A stretch of 64,000 nucleotides of DNA from Istiophorus platypterus (Eukaryota; Chordata; Actinopteri; Istiophoriformes; Istiophoridae). A program made the position numbers and the translations under genes. This document shows positions 38,701 to 49,779 of this stretch, one piece after another (within the stretch, counting starts at the first letter, position 1; every line of letters begins with the position of its first letter). Below the pieces are notes generated by a model that saw only the letters and a program-made list of their open reading frames with translations, ran no database searches and was not told the DNA's origin. The stretch spans positions 7,049,027 to 7,113,026 of the forward strand of contig CM029126.1 in NCBI GenBank assembly GCA_016859345.1, read 5' to 3'.

Positions 38701-39150
38701 CCCATTCACTTAGCCGCGCGGGTACAAGCTAGCTAGTCCAGGGTGCTGTGGCCAAACCGCCGGCCCCTTCAGGCTGGAGGCGTCTCAGACTTCCAGCCCC
38801 CTCCTCCCGGCGTGTAGTCTTCTCCCTTCTCGGTGTACCCCCGCCCCCTGCCCCTACCAGAACACCCCCCCGGACCCGCAGAGGAGTCGAGGCTAACGGC
38901 GATAGCTGCCAGTCGCTCGCCTTGCCCGCTGACCCCGGAGCTAGTAACGGCGTCGCCCTCCGGCTCCGCCGTCTCTTCTTTTTCTCCCGCCCCCCCCCTC
39001 TCCCCAACCCGGACGGCTCTTCCTTCGCGGGGCGGTGCGGTGGCCTCCCGGCGCCGCGATCGAGCCGATCGTCCGCGGCGTTGCGAGTTTTTCTCGGCGG
39101 GTCCGTTGTGCTCCTGCTCACCGTTCAAGCAGGATTCTCCAGCGGAACAA
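38140..39150 (-). promoter_or_regulatory. ago1: CpG island promoter, 5' UTR and first-intron start of ago1
   Basis: A dense CpG stretch spans the ago1 start codon at 38700. The part above 38700 is upstream and 5' UTR on the minus strand. The part below is the start of intron 1 and contains GCC repeats (38219-38237) and three GTGCGGGGC-type units (about 38190-38212). No TATA box is visible. The first coding exon is only 25 nt, beginning MEPGPSGA, and ends at a GTAGGT donor next to an (AAAT)n run at 38643-38667. Confidence 0.8.
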
Positions 39151-39544
39151 AAAAGGCCAGCCCCTCACCCCCGAAAGAAATCAAACTTCTTCTCTCCCAT
39201 TAAAAAAAGTGCAAAGGAACTGTTGATGAACTTGCTGTCACACCCCAGAGGCCGAAAGGGGGAACTGCACTGCAGATATGCAAATGTGAAACATGGGGGG
39301 GGGGGCAAGTTCCAGCTCCAGAGCAGACTCAGTGTTGTGAATGAAAAGTGTTGAAAGTAAATGAAGGCCAACTCAGTGCAGAAAAAAAAATGTCCCCTGT
39401 GACTTTTATGCTGTTATTTACTGTATCATTAGATTATCATCCCTCGTGCATCGGTGTGTGAGTAGAATTTTACTGCTGCAGCCGGCCGAGGTGGAGCTAA
39501 TCTTTAACTGTTCTATGTAGGACTGCAGGTAATGGTTCTATTCC

Positions 39545-39890
39545 CCTGATTGTTTTTTTTTTACAATCAATCGACCCATTGTTTGGTTTGAAAAAATTCT
39601 GGAAAATCATTGAGAAATACGTTTCGCAATCAAACGGTGCCAAAAGTGACACATTCAAAATTCTTCTTTTGTGACACTAATACTCTAAACCTCATTTTTA
39701 AATTAATTATTTAAAAATGAATGGAAACAATTAAGGTGATAATAAAGAAAAAGCAGCAAATCATAACAACTGAGAAGCCAGTACCATGGAATGTATATTT
39801 ATATATAAAAAATAACTTAAACCATTGTCTAAATAGATGCCTGTAATTTCTATCAGTCAACTAATTGGTTCATTCAAATCATCTGGGCAG
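39545..39890 (+). mobile_element. hAT-like MITE of the CAGGGCTGCAACTA family, degenerate
   Basis: Internal hallmarks are AAAAAGCAGCAAATCATAAC with ACTGAGAAGCC, and AATTTCTATCAGTCAACTAA near the right end. These match the internal and right parts of this abundant teleost family (from memory). The left terminal motif is not intact. Confidence 0.55.
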
Positions 39891-39974
39891 TTTAATCTAT
39901 ACAATGCATCATGTTTTATAAGCTCTTCAAATGTTGTGTATGCAAAAATCTTAATTTGTATGGTAACTTGTAAC

Positions 39975-40770
39975 TTGAATTGTCAAATAAGTGTAATGCA
40001 GTAAAAAAAAAAAAACTACAATATTTCCCCCTGAAATCTGGTGGAGTAGAAGGGGCATGAAAAGAAAATATTCAAGTAAAGTACAAGTACTTCAAATGTG
40101 TGTTAAGTTCATTGCTTGTCTCGTGAGCCAGCCTGGCACTCAACGGAGGAGAGATCCATCACCGGCTGCATTTAAAATGAAAAAAAATATATCATTATTA
40201 TCTTTTTAAAGACATTCAGATAATTTTTTTTTCGTATAAAATCTAAATTGGTATTGTTTTAATGTAAAGAGTCAGGTGGCTTATGGGGCTGATGTTCATA
40301 ACTCTTTTTAAAATCCATTTAATCGCCTATTTTCAGACCCTTTAACGCCTGAGGATGTCGTGGATAAAGGAAGGTGAATTAAACCTGCTCAAAAAGATTT
40401 CAGCCAACGTCCTGAAGTCAAAGCTGAAGCTGTGTGTTCTTACACCTCTTTGTCTGGCTCCAGTTTGTGCATCTAGTGTGTTGCCATTACATTTGAATCA
40501 CACTGCTGAGCATCCAACCATCTGCATGAAGAAATATTCAATTCATCGCACAATAAAATAGATTTTTTTGGGGGGCCATTTCTCAAGTTGTGGCCAAAAC
40601 AGCAGCTGGAAAATAAATCTCCTTCCTCATTTTATCCGGCCTGAAACAAAATCAATTATTTTCAGTTATATTGGTCTATACAAATGTTACATTATAAAGT
40701 ACAAGTACCTCAGATGTGCTTAAGTACAGGCTTTGAGTAAATGCACTTAGATACTTTCCACCATTTCCCA
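39975..40770 (-). mobile_element. Dispersed repeat of the AAGTAC-rich family, split by a dhdds-derived insert
   Basis: Two blocks, 39975-40100 and 40695-40770, read as one reverse-orientation copy: AATATTTCCCCCTGAAATCT, GGTGGAGTAGAAG, AAGTAAAGTACAAGTAC, then AGTACAGGCTTTGAGTAAAT and TACTTTCCACCATT. This family is very common in percomorph genomes. The dhdds fragment at 40101-40694 sits exactly between the blocks, and a 24-bp stretch of the repeat is present on both sides (40077-40100 and 40695-40718, two mismatches). Confidence 0.75.
40101..40694 (+). pseudogene. Duplicated dhdds first coding exon with flanking intron, non-functional
   Basis: It matches 43364-43939 almost base for base over its whole length, including the acceptor TATTTTCAG, the ATG and 20 of the 21 exon codons (MSWIKEGELNLL then K instead of E, then KISANVLK). 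At the splice donor the parent GTAAAG reads TCAAAG here (GT to TC at 40418-40419). A weak GT one base upstream would shift the frame. Nothing of the other dhdds exons follows. The open frame runs on to 68 codons, but only because the intron is read through. Many CpG sites of the parent are TG or CA here. It cannot give DHDDS and is a DNA-level partial copy, not a retrocopy, because intron sequence is included. Confidence 0.9.
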
Positions 40771-40865
40771 ATGTCTTAGAATATAATAAATAAATAAGAC
40801 ATAAAGACATTAGTAATAATGTGAATAACTAGACAAAAATATTGTGAAATTTTCTGTACATTTTA

Positions 40866-40919
40866 AAACTGACATTATATGTATTTCATCTAAAAGAAAC
40901 TGACATTATATGTATTTCA
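40866..40919. repeat. Short tandem duplication
   Basis: The 20-nt block AAACTGACATTATATGTATT occurs twice, with starts 31 nt apart, in AT-rich spacer DNA. Confidence 0.85.
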
Positions 40920-41554
40920 CTTTTTTGGCACATATAATTACTGTTCTTTCCTTTTCATTCTGTTTGTTGTTCTTCATTTTATTGTTCCTTCTTCAATGAT
41001 TAAATCTCATCATTGTTTTTTTACTTCTCTTTTAGTGTTGAGGTTATTTGAGTCTTTGTCAACCTGCTAGTTTGTGTGTGTGTGTGTGTTTGTGTATGAG
41101 GATTTTTTGCCTTTGCAAATAAATAGACAAAACTTTTGTTATTAGACATCCATAGCTGATAAACAACTTTTTCTTCATATTTATCCAATAGATCCGCCAC
41201 TGTCTATATTGGCAACTCAACATTATCTTTGGCCTGTGGCATTATATACTTGGTCCCATCCTTCTCTCCATATAAATGTTCTTGTTAAGTCACATTTAGT
41301 AAAACCTCTCTATGTGTTGTTACACTGATGATGCTCAGAATTATTGTCCCCTAGGATTTAGCATCATGCATTATAACATATTTCAATAATGGTTTAAAGA
41401 ACATCAAATCCTGGATGGCAGAGAACTTTCTCCTATTCAATGAGAATAAATCTGAAGGTATTAACCTCTTTTCTTGATCCTGATCAGGGCCTGTTGCTCA
41501 TGCTTGTGTAATCACATTCAAAAAACTCTCATTGGGGAAAAAGACATTGTGAAT

Positions 41555-42085
41555 TAAATGCAATAATATATTAAATTATTGAATAATCAGCAGATTATTT
41601 ACTTGCTTGATCGCTCAATTGTTTGGCCTATATAATGTCAGAAGAGAGAGAAGAAGGACTCCCATGATTTCCTATAGCCTAAGTTTATGTTTTCAGATTT
41701 CTTGTTTTTTATTTTTAACTGAAGTACTGCAGAACCCAAAGATTATCACATTTGTATCACATAAGATAAAGAAAGGCAGCATATCATATTCCTATTCCTA
41801 TTCTTTGTACTCTTCTTATTATTACTTTTATTCCTATTCCTATTTTTATTCCCATTCCTATTCTTATTCTTTTTCTTTTTTCCTTATTCTTATTCCTATC
41901 TTTATTTCTATTCTTATACTTGTTTTTTCTCTGTTGTTAATCCTATAGTTATAATTATTTCTATTCTTCTTCCAATTCCTGTTCTATTCCCCTTTCCTAT
42001 TTTTATTCTTATTCTCATTCTTGCTATTGTTCTTTTTTGAAAATGAAACAATGAAAATTATTCAATTGCTTAATTGATCAACAAA
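41555..42085 (+). mobile_element. hAT-like MITE of the CAGGGCTGCAACTA family, split by a microsatellite
   Basis: The left part has AATAATCAGCAGATTATTTA, then TGTTTGGCCTATATAATGTC and AACCCAAAGATTATCACAT. The right part, at 42035-42085, has AATTATTCAATTGCTTAATT. Between them the element is replaced or expanded by a TTATTC/CCTATT tract at 41789-42035. Confidence 0.6.
41789..42035. repeat. Degenerate (TATTCC/TTATTC)n pyrimidine-rich satellite-like tract
   Basis: About 245 bp of imperfect 6-nt units based on CCTATT and TTATTC, with strong pyrimidine bias on the plus strand. It lies inside a MITE. Confidence 0.9.
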
Positions 42086-42099
42086 AGAGTTGCTGTTAG

Positions 42100-42503
42100 T
42101 AGTAAGTTGGGGCACCCATATATGTCAACATTAGAAAAAGAACCTTTGTTCAAATGTCAATATACTGTTACTTTTTATTTCATGAACATAATAGATAGAG
42201 AAAAAATAAACAATAAATTGCAGCCTGTGTAAAACTTCGGGCATCCATTGTAAGTTAATACCTTGTAACCCCCCTAAACTTTTATACCTCTGCACATGCC
42301 ACAAATATTGTTTATTTCTTTCTAATTTTTCAGATAATGAAATAAAAAGTAACAGTGCATTAATAACATTTGAAGAGATTCTCCTTTTTTTTCCTCAATA
42401 TTTCTTCACTGCAGACATTGCATTTACTTCTTTTTAACCAAAAATCAATAAAATATCCATGTAATCTTGCCCACGAGTGCCCATACTTTTGCATACCGCT
42501 GTG
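42100..42503. mobile_element. Tc1/mariner-like MITE
   Basis: The right end read on the minus strand is CACAGCGGTATGCAAAAGTA followed by TGGGCACTCG. The left end contains TTGGGGCACCC, matching the inner part of the same inverted repeat, with its outermost bases missing. GGTATGCAAAAGTTTGGGCA-type ends are known from teleost Tc1/mariner-derived elements (from memory). A related fragment is at 44095-44330. Confidence 0.6.
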
Positions 42504-42509
42504 TAACAC

Positions 42510-42655
42510 TCGCAGGACCAATCTCTCCGCATTATGAGTACCTTTACTTCTGATACTTCAAGAACATGTTCCGAGTAATACTTTTATTCAAGTAAGATTT
42601 TACATCCAAAATTTTCACTTATTATACTTTCACCTCAGTAAAGGATTTAACAACT
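42510..42655 (+). mobile_element. AAGTAC-rich dispersed repeat, 3' part
   Basis: It contains GCATTATGAGTACCTTTACT, ACTTTTATTCAAGTAAGATT and CAGTAAAGGATTTAACA, matching the right half of the family represented more fully at 49265-49775. Confidence 0.6.
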
Positions 42656-42692
42656 TATTTCATATATGGAAACAAAATGAATCGATCGAGGA

Positions 42693-42728
<36 letters not shown>
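42693..42728. repeat. (TA)n microsatellite
   Basis: About 18 nearly perfect AT units. Confidence 0.95.
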
Positions 42729-42729
<1 letters not shown>

Positions 42730-42796
42730 AATGCATGTTTCCCAGATTTCGTGATAGTGACCAGTGTTTTGGTTAATTCATGTTGTTTTTTTATTT

Positions 42797-43088
<292 letters not shown>

Positions 43089-43601
43089 TCTGACGTAGAG
43101 CCAACGCACTTACTCTGAAAATCCACGAGCACATGACGGGAAGTCGTGACTGTGCGGGAACGTCACTTGGCTTCAGTGCGGAAGAGGTCGTCATCGTAAA
43201 AGCTGTGAGTTGGAAGCTCTGAGAAATGCGATTAAATTGGAGTAAACTCGCCCGTAGCGCTGCGTTTTCTTCAATAGTTTGAATGAACCGAGCGGTTTCC
43301 ATCACATTTAGACGCTTTCTAGGCCCCGTGTGTCAACGTTTTAGCTTTTTCTGGCCCCGTGGCTGTTAAGTTCATCGCTTGTGTGGCGAGCGAGCCCGGC
43401 GGTTAACGGAGGAGAGATCCATCACCGGCTGCGTCTAAAATGAAAGAATACATATATGACATTCTGATCATTTCTCTTTCGTATGAAAGCTAAACTGGTA
43501 TTGTTTTAATGTAAAGGGTCGGGTGGCTAATGGGGCTGACGTTCACAACTCTTCTTAAATTCCATTTAATCGCCTATTTTCAGACCCTTTAACGCCTGAG
43601 G
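43089..43601 (+). promoter_or_regulatory. dhdds: dhdds promoter and 5' leader region
   Basis: A short CpG-rich segment squeezed between the (AAT)n tract and the first coding exon. It contains a TGACGTAG motif (43091-43098), an ACGTCAC motif near 43161 and an ETS-like GCGGAAG near 43179. A candidate non-coding exon 1 ends at 43204 with donor GTGAGT, and the next acceptor TATTTTCAG precedes 43584. The second half (43364 onward) is the region copied to 40101-40694. The transcription start is not determinable here. Confidence 0.55.
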
Positions 43602-46600
43602 ATGTCGTGGATAAAGGAAGGTGAATTAAACCTGCTCGAAAAGATTTCAGCCAACGTCCTGAAGGTAAAGCTGAAGCTGTGTGTTCTTACACCTCTTTGT
43701 CTGGCTCCGGTTTGTGCATCTAGTGTGTTGCCATTGCGTTTGAATCACACTGCTGAGCATCCAACCATCTGCATGAAGAAATATTCAATTCATCACACAA
43801 TAAAATAGATTTTTTTGGGGCCATTTCTCAAGTTGTGGCCAAAACAGCAGCTGGAAATTAAATCTCCTTCCTCATTTTGTCCAGCCTGAAACAGAATCAA
43901 TTATTTCCAGTTATATTGGTCTATACAAATGTTACATTGTACTATTGTATATTTCCATATGAAATAATGTGTTTATATAGTTCTCGTGTCGTATAAAATG
44001 AGATGTCATCCAGTTGCTACTTGAGGATACCGTTGCTCTGCCGACCGAATATTTTTTCATCAAAATGGGTAGAAGCATGTTTTAGATGCCTTTGAAATAC
44101 CTTAGGGACAGTATTAAGTGTCATTTTTCAAAGATCACCATTACTTTACTTTTGAATGCAAAAGTCTGGGCAAATTACATGCACTGTTCATGCACTGTTC
44201 CTTTTTATTTCATGAATTAAAAAATATAAAAGATTTAAACAGTAATTGTGGCATGTACAAAACTTCACCCTACTATTTCAGTGCTTGGTCACCTCTCTTT
44301 TGCACACAACTGTATTTTTCAAAAATACAGATACTTAGCTCGGTGACTTGAATGTTAAGTAAATACACAAGCAATCAGCTACTACTGCAGGGCTGCAACT
44401 GACCGTTATTTTCTTAATCAAGTAATCTGCTGATCATATTTTCGATAAAATCGTGTTATTTGTCTATGAAATACCAATAAACAGTGCTCACTGCTAACAG
44501 CAATTTCCACAAGCCCAGTTTGATGTCTTATAATTGCTCGTTTCATTTCTTCAAAAACAGCAGTCAAAAATCATGCTTTTCGGTTGACGGAAGGGTTCAT
44601 ACGTCTTTGTCTACGAACACTATGAGATGCAGTCGAATTCTCCTGAAATAGCTAGTATGTGGATTTCAAGTAAAGATGATTTTTTCAAGCTACGAATTTA
44701 AACTCAGTGAAGATACTCAGTTCACCATCAAATATGACCAACTGATTGATCGATTGTCACAATTGTTGCTTTGCTACCGCTCTTTCAGTCGATTAAGCCT
44801 TTCAGCTCTGTACCACTGTATTAACAACCGTGTTTGATGTCTCCGTCATTACACCTCACCTCACCTCTGAGTCTTCCGATCTGTGTTGTGTCTCCCAGGC
44901 TGGACCCATGCCTAAACATGTGGCTTTCATCATGGATGGTAACCGTCGCTTCGCACGTAAGAAAAACATGGAGCGCCAGGAAGGGCATATGGAGGGCTTC
45001 AACAAGCTGGCGGAGGTGAGGCTGCGCTGGCTTTCAAGCATGTCTTTTCATCTGGGCATTAAATAGGTTGTTCCTGTACGCGTAACTCGTTGTTCCTTCC
45101 ACACCAGACGCTGCGTTGGTGTAAGCATCTCAACATCAAAGAGGTGACGGTGTATGCCTTCAGCATCGAGAACTTCAAGCGCACTAAAGATGAGGTGGAT
45201 GGGCTGATGGAACTGGCCAAGCAGAAATTTGAGAGGCTGTTGGAGGAACGGTGAGTTTCAATTAGGGATTCTAAAGATGTGAGGTCAGTTTTCATTTTGC
45301 TGTTGCTTGTGGGGCATTTTAGTCACATTTTATTCGTCATATTAGTCACAGCTTCCTTAGAATAAAGCTTAGAGGAACCAAATGCAGTTCTGTTGAACTG
45401 CTGTGTAGTTAAAGTGAGTTAAATGTCTTTACAAGACTGAAACTTACATTTTTTGGTTTCAGTCTTTGCAAAAAAGGATCAGACCACCTGTTAAATGCTG
45501 CCAGCCAATGTGGCCTCGGATGTCTCTGTGTTCTCCTCAAAGGTCCCATCGGTTCACCGTGAAGTTTTAAAGTCAACATACTTCACAGTTGGATTTCAAA
45601 AAATCCACAGGGATCTGGGGGGGATAAAATATCAACTGTTTCTGTTGCTATGTTGTCTACTTCACATGAAATACACCAGAAAATCTGGTTTTGATCCATG
45701 GATTTTGCCTTTAATTATTCTGCAACTGTGATTTTTACTGTGATACTTACATAAACAAACTGAAAGCTACCATGGTTGAAATCTGATGCTAATGAAGAGG
45801 CGTGTTAATCCATAGTTCCAGAGAAAGATTCTAGATGTTGACCCAAGAAAAAATGCAGCATGGGGTTCCCAGAGCCATCCTCATTTTTTTCCACAAGAGG
45901 AATTGTTTTACCATGACTCTTCTTTTTTTTTTTTTTTTTTTTTTTACCATGACTAATTTCTTCTCTTTTGACCAAGTTTTTTAATCACTAGTATGGGTAA
46001 AGTTAGCTGCACCACTTACTTCCCCGACAGCAGTCAGGGTGTAGGAAAATATTGATGCGTTTTCAATATAATGGATCAAAATGTCTTATAACCCTCATTC
46101 TTATAACTACAAGGCTGCTGCCACCGGGACTAATTGTTTGTGGCGAACGCTGTGGTTTAGGCTTATTGTGAACACCAATTGAACACCAACACATGACTAA
46201 CCACCGCTACACAAGACACTGGACCTCGGTCCGTTTCAAACTGTACTCACTGACTGCTCAGTATAAATTCCTGTGTGTGGGCACCTTTTTCTGTGCATCT
46301 GGGTGGGAGGTGCAGACGGAAACATTTCAGCAGCTGTATGTTGCTGAAGTAGCGTTCTCGTTCTCCCTGTTGTTCTCTGTGCTTTCCTTCTCCTCCTCTA
46401 CATACCTCTCCTATCTCACCCTCTGTAGGGACAATCTGGAGAAGCACGGGGTGTGTATCCGAGTGCTGGGCGACCTAAATATGCTGCCACTCGACCTGCA
46501 GCAGCTGATTGCCAAAGCTGTGATCACAACTAGGGCTCACAATAAGTATGTTAATTAATTGTGTCTTTCCCTCTGTGACTCTAAGCATTACTAGCTCAGT

Positions 46601-48623
46601 GTTACCACTTCACTACCCTCTAAAAATAAACAGATTTTATGTTGTACATTAAAAATGACCACAGTAATACAAATGCTTGTTTTTGCAGATGCTTCTTGAA
46701 CGTGTGTTTTGCCTACACGTCAAGATATGAAATCACAAACGCGGTCAGAGAAATGGCTTGGGGAGTGGAGGAGGGCTTGATCAAAGCAAGGTAAATGATG
46801 GCCCAGGCTATACTGAATAAGATTATCAGTATTTTGCAGACATCCATAATACGAGATAGAATGTAAAAACCCAAACGGAGGGGAGCTGATGCTTCAGTGA
46901 GCTGTTTTTGTTTCTGTGGTGTTCAGTGATGTTTCGGAGGCGTTGCTAAGCGAGTGCCTGTACAGCTATAATTCTCCCAATCCTGATCTGCTCATACGCA
47001 CATCTGGAGAGGTGCGCCTCAGCGACTTCCTTCTTTGGCAGGTGAGGATGAGAAAGACTGCATGGAGAAATGACTCAATAGAAACATCTCAAACAAATTT
47101 CTAAGCCTTGTTGTGTCCGTGGTGATCAATGAAAAATTAAAAGTACTTCTGAAATGGGGACAGTAGCTATAACCCTGGCAGTTAGACTTGTATGTCAGGT
47201 TATGCTGCACAAAGTATTCACTTCAGAACACAACTTTGAACAAAGCTATCAGGTCATGTAGGCACTGGCCCAGATTTGTCTTCCAACACAAGATTCCTGC
47301 AAGTGTTGGGAATATGTGTCAACAAAGGAGACATGATATAAGTCTCCTTTTTTTTTTTTACAGCAAGACTGTGGTTGTTGTGACATGTTGTTGCCTTTAT
47401 CTGGTGTGTAGCCGCCACCAAAGATGAGAAATGCCCACTGGATTTCACCAATAAAAAATTATAAAGGCATCTGTCTTAAACAGACTGTAGTCGAATACAG
47501 GGGATTTTTTTCATTTTTCATTTTTCTTGCATTCTCTAATATCAGCCATATGTGTTCAGATCCCAGGACTTCTCTTAGTTTTCATATATCTTTGCCTCTG
47601 TGCCTGTAACAACAAAGTATTATCCACCAAATCAGTGATTAAGTCCAGTATTGACTGAACTAACAAAATAAAATGCAGTTAGTAATAATTTGAACAGCTA
47701 AAGCACATTTTGTCCAACAGCTTCACCTCTGAGACTGATTTACTTTGTCTTCCATCCCATAGACTTCCCACTCCTGTCTAGTGTTTCAGTCAGTACTATG
47801 GCCGGAGTACTCGTTCTGGAACCTGTGTGAAGCCATTCTCCAGTATCAGTTGAATCACAAATCCATCCAGGTAAGGCTTTTGTCGCGACGGCATTTGTTT
47901 GTTGTCACCAATATGGGAGTATTGGAATAGGTATACAGGGAGATTGACGAGTGACGTCTTCATTCCCCCTTTGCCACCACAGTTTTCCTGTGGTAAACGT
48001 AAGCCAACACATGAACACTACACCTTTTTTCCTAATTTTTAATTATTTATTTTTCTTTGCGCACAAGTACTGCACAAGAAATTTAGGCAGCCAGTATTAA
48101 AGGAGACTTTAATAGACACAGACACTATCTGGCCTCGTCGAAATGTTGGTGGTTGTATCTTTTTTTGAAAATTCATCAGTCTGGTCAAGCTTGTTATTGA
48201 TATATTCACTTGATATCTACTGCAGAGTTTTTGTATTGTAAGATATTTATATTATTTTGTCCTATGCATGCATTGCAGTCACACTATCTGCCAATGTGGT
48301 GCAGAACATAAATTGGAGAAATTAAAACAATTTCTACTTATATATGTTTTATTAGAATTTTAATGTGCACTATATATTAGAAAGCCAGAGACCTCCATCG
48401 AGAGCATCAGGCCTTACTGCAGCTAGAGGCAGACCGTGCCTGCGTAGCGGAACACCTACAGCACCACGGGAACGGAAAACCTGCCGACGCCCAGAGAAGG
48501 CAAGAGGCACTGCTGCACCACACCGCCTGCCGGGAAGAACGAGTTCAGGATTTCCTAGAAGCACTGAAGCACAAGAGAGACTCCTTTTTTAATGACTTAT
48601 GCAGCGAAGCGGTCCTGGCCTAG
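43602..48623 (+). CDS. dhdds: Dehydrodolichyl diphosphate synthase catalytic subunit (335 aa)
   Basis: A cis-prenyltransferase that, with NUS1/NgBR at the ER, extends farnesyl diphosphate with isopentenyl units to dehydrodolichyl diphosphate, the dolichol precursor for N-glycosylation. Coding exons: 43602-43664, 44899-45015, 45108-45250, 46429-46545, 46689-46790, 46927-47041, 47763-47870 and 48381-48623. All have AG/GT borders and the phases sum to 1008 nt including TAG. Human DHDDS is 333 aa. Key segments are MSWIKEGELNLLEKI, PMPKHVAFIMDGNRRFARK with the catalytic Asp34, VTVYAFSIENFKR, GVCIRVLGDL, FAYTSRYEITNAVREMAWG and DLLIRTSGEVRLSDFLLWQ. The last exon encodes the variable C-terminal helix region, rich in Arg, Glu and His, which is less conserved but in frame and ends in RVQDFLEALKHKRD. 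Introns contain MITEs (44095-44775). Its first coding exon was copied to 40101-40694. Confidence 0.96.
44095..44330. mobile_element. Tc1/mariner-like MITE fragment in dhdds intron
   Basis: It has GCAAAAGTCTGGGCAAATTA at the left, CCTTTTTATTTCATGAATTA inside and GTACAAAACTTCACCCTA further on. These blocks parallel the element at 42100-42503 (TTTTTATTTCATGAACATAA; TGTAAAACTTCGGGCATCC). Confidence 0.55.
44385..44775 (+). mobile_element. hAT-like MITE of the CAGGGCTGCAACTA family in dhdds intron
   Basis: It begins CAGGGCTGCAACTGACCGTT and continues AATCAAGTAATCTGCTGATC. Near the right end it has ACTGATTGATCGATTGTCAC and AATTGTTGC, the expected partly complementary terminus. It lies upstream of the exon 44899-45015. 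Confidence 0.7.
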
Positions 48624-49101
48624 GCAGACTCCAAAAAGCAAAGCGGTTGGTAAAATGGGGGTTAAACCTCTCCCGTCCTCTTCCCAAAAAGGGCTTCTTT
48701 GGAAAAGAGAAGATTAAAGAGTAGCTGGGAATGTTTTCATTTTGTTTGCGGATTTGTACAATATGAGAGGGCAATTTTACCCCTATGGGGCTGTAGAATA
48801 ATTGTGATATTTATGATTGTAGATTTAAAAAAAAACAAGTCTAATTCATGGAAATGTCTGGTCAAGATGTAGTTAAATAATTGTGTGAATTATCTGTCAA
48901 GTGCATGCCATTGATTGGAAGATCCAACTCTACGAGTCAAACCCAGGGATCCTGTGTTTTGGAAGTGCTTTCCAATGCAGTCACCTGGATTTATATAAAT
49001 CAGTACATTTTTGAATTTTTGTCGAGGCAAAAACAAAAGTGTTGTCTGTTGTTTTGATGTTGATGAACTCGTAACTAGATTTTGACCAGATTTCTTGATA
49101 G

Positions 49102-49107
49102 AATAAA
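49102..49107 (+). terminator. dhdds polyadenylation signal
   Basis: AATAAA about 480 nt after the dhdds stop at 48621-48623; the intervening sequence has no exon signals and is the presumed 3' UTR. Confidence 0.65.
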
Positions 49108-49264
49108 GTGATTACCGTATGTCAGATATGATTAAATGATGTACAAATCACGCCTTTGTACCCGCATACCGCAAGTCACAGTTCTTGTTGTGTATGGACA
49201 GTTGCCCCAGTTCATGCACCAATCTGGCTGTCAGGGTAACTGTATCTAATGTCTTAATTTACTG

Positions 49265-49775
49265 GACAGAAACAAATTATATAACTTTGCTCAAGTACTG
49301 TACTTAAATACTTATTTTAGTTACTCAAACTTTACTTGATTATTTGCAATTAATGCTACTTTATGCTTCTACTCAATACATTTAAAAAACAATTATACAC
49401 TTTACTCCACTACATTTATTTGACATCTGTAGCTACTGGTTACTTAACAAGTAAAAGTTTTAAAGACTTAGCACACAATTCTCTAAAATATGATTCAAAT
49501 TTCTACACATACAATTGTGTAATGGTGTATAAAATAATCAAAAATTAGCACCACCTAGACCAAATACAGCAGCAAAATGCTGCATACACATCAATACAAA
49601 AGTAATAACGATCTAGTAATATGGTAAAGAGTAATATGACCCTTGCAGGGCCCATTTCCCCACAATGAATACTTTTGATACATTAAAAACATTACTGTCA
49701 AGATTTGTGTAGTTTTACATAAATAATATTTTTAATTCAGGAATTTAACTTGTGATTGAATATTTTTTTATATTA
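49265..49775 (+). mobile_element. AAGTAC-rich dispersed repeat, near full length
   Basis: Left part: GCTCAAGTACTGTACTTAAA, GCTACTTTATGCTTCTACTC and TACTCCACTACATTTATTTG. Middle: TTAGCACCACCTAGACCAAA. Right: AATGAATACTTTTGATACAT and GAATTTAACTTGTGATTGAA. The order follows the consensus of this percomorph family as I remember it. The element ends where the inverted hmgn-like fragment begins. Confidence 0.7.
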
Positions 49776-49779
49776 TATT

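Noticed and set aside
38133..39354. Several open frames of 90-170 codons on both strands
   Set aside because: CpG-island DNA of the ago1 promoter is GC-rich and depleted of stops. Translations are Pro/Arg/Ser low complexity without domains.
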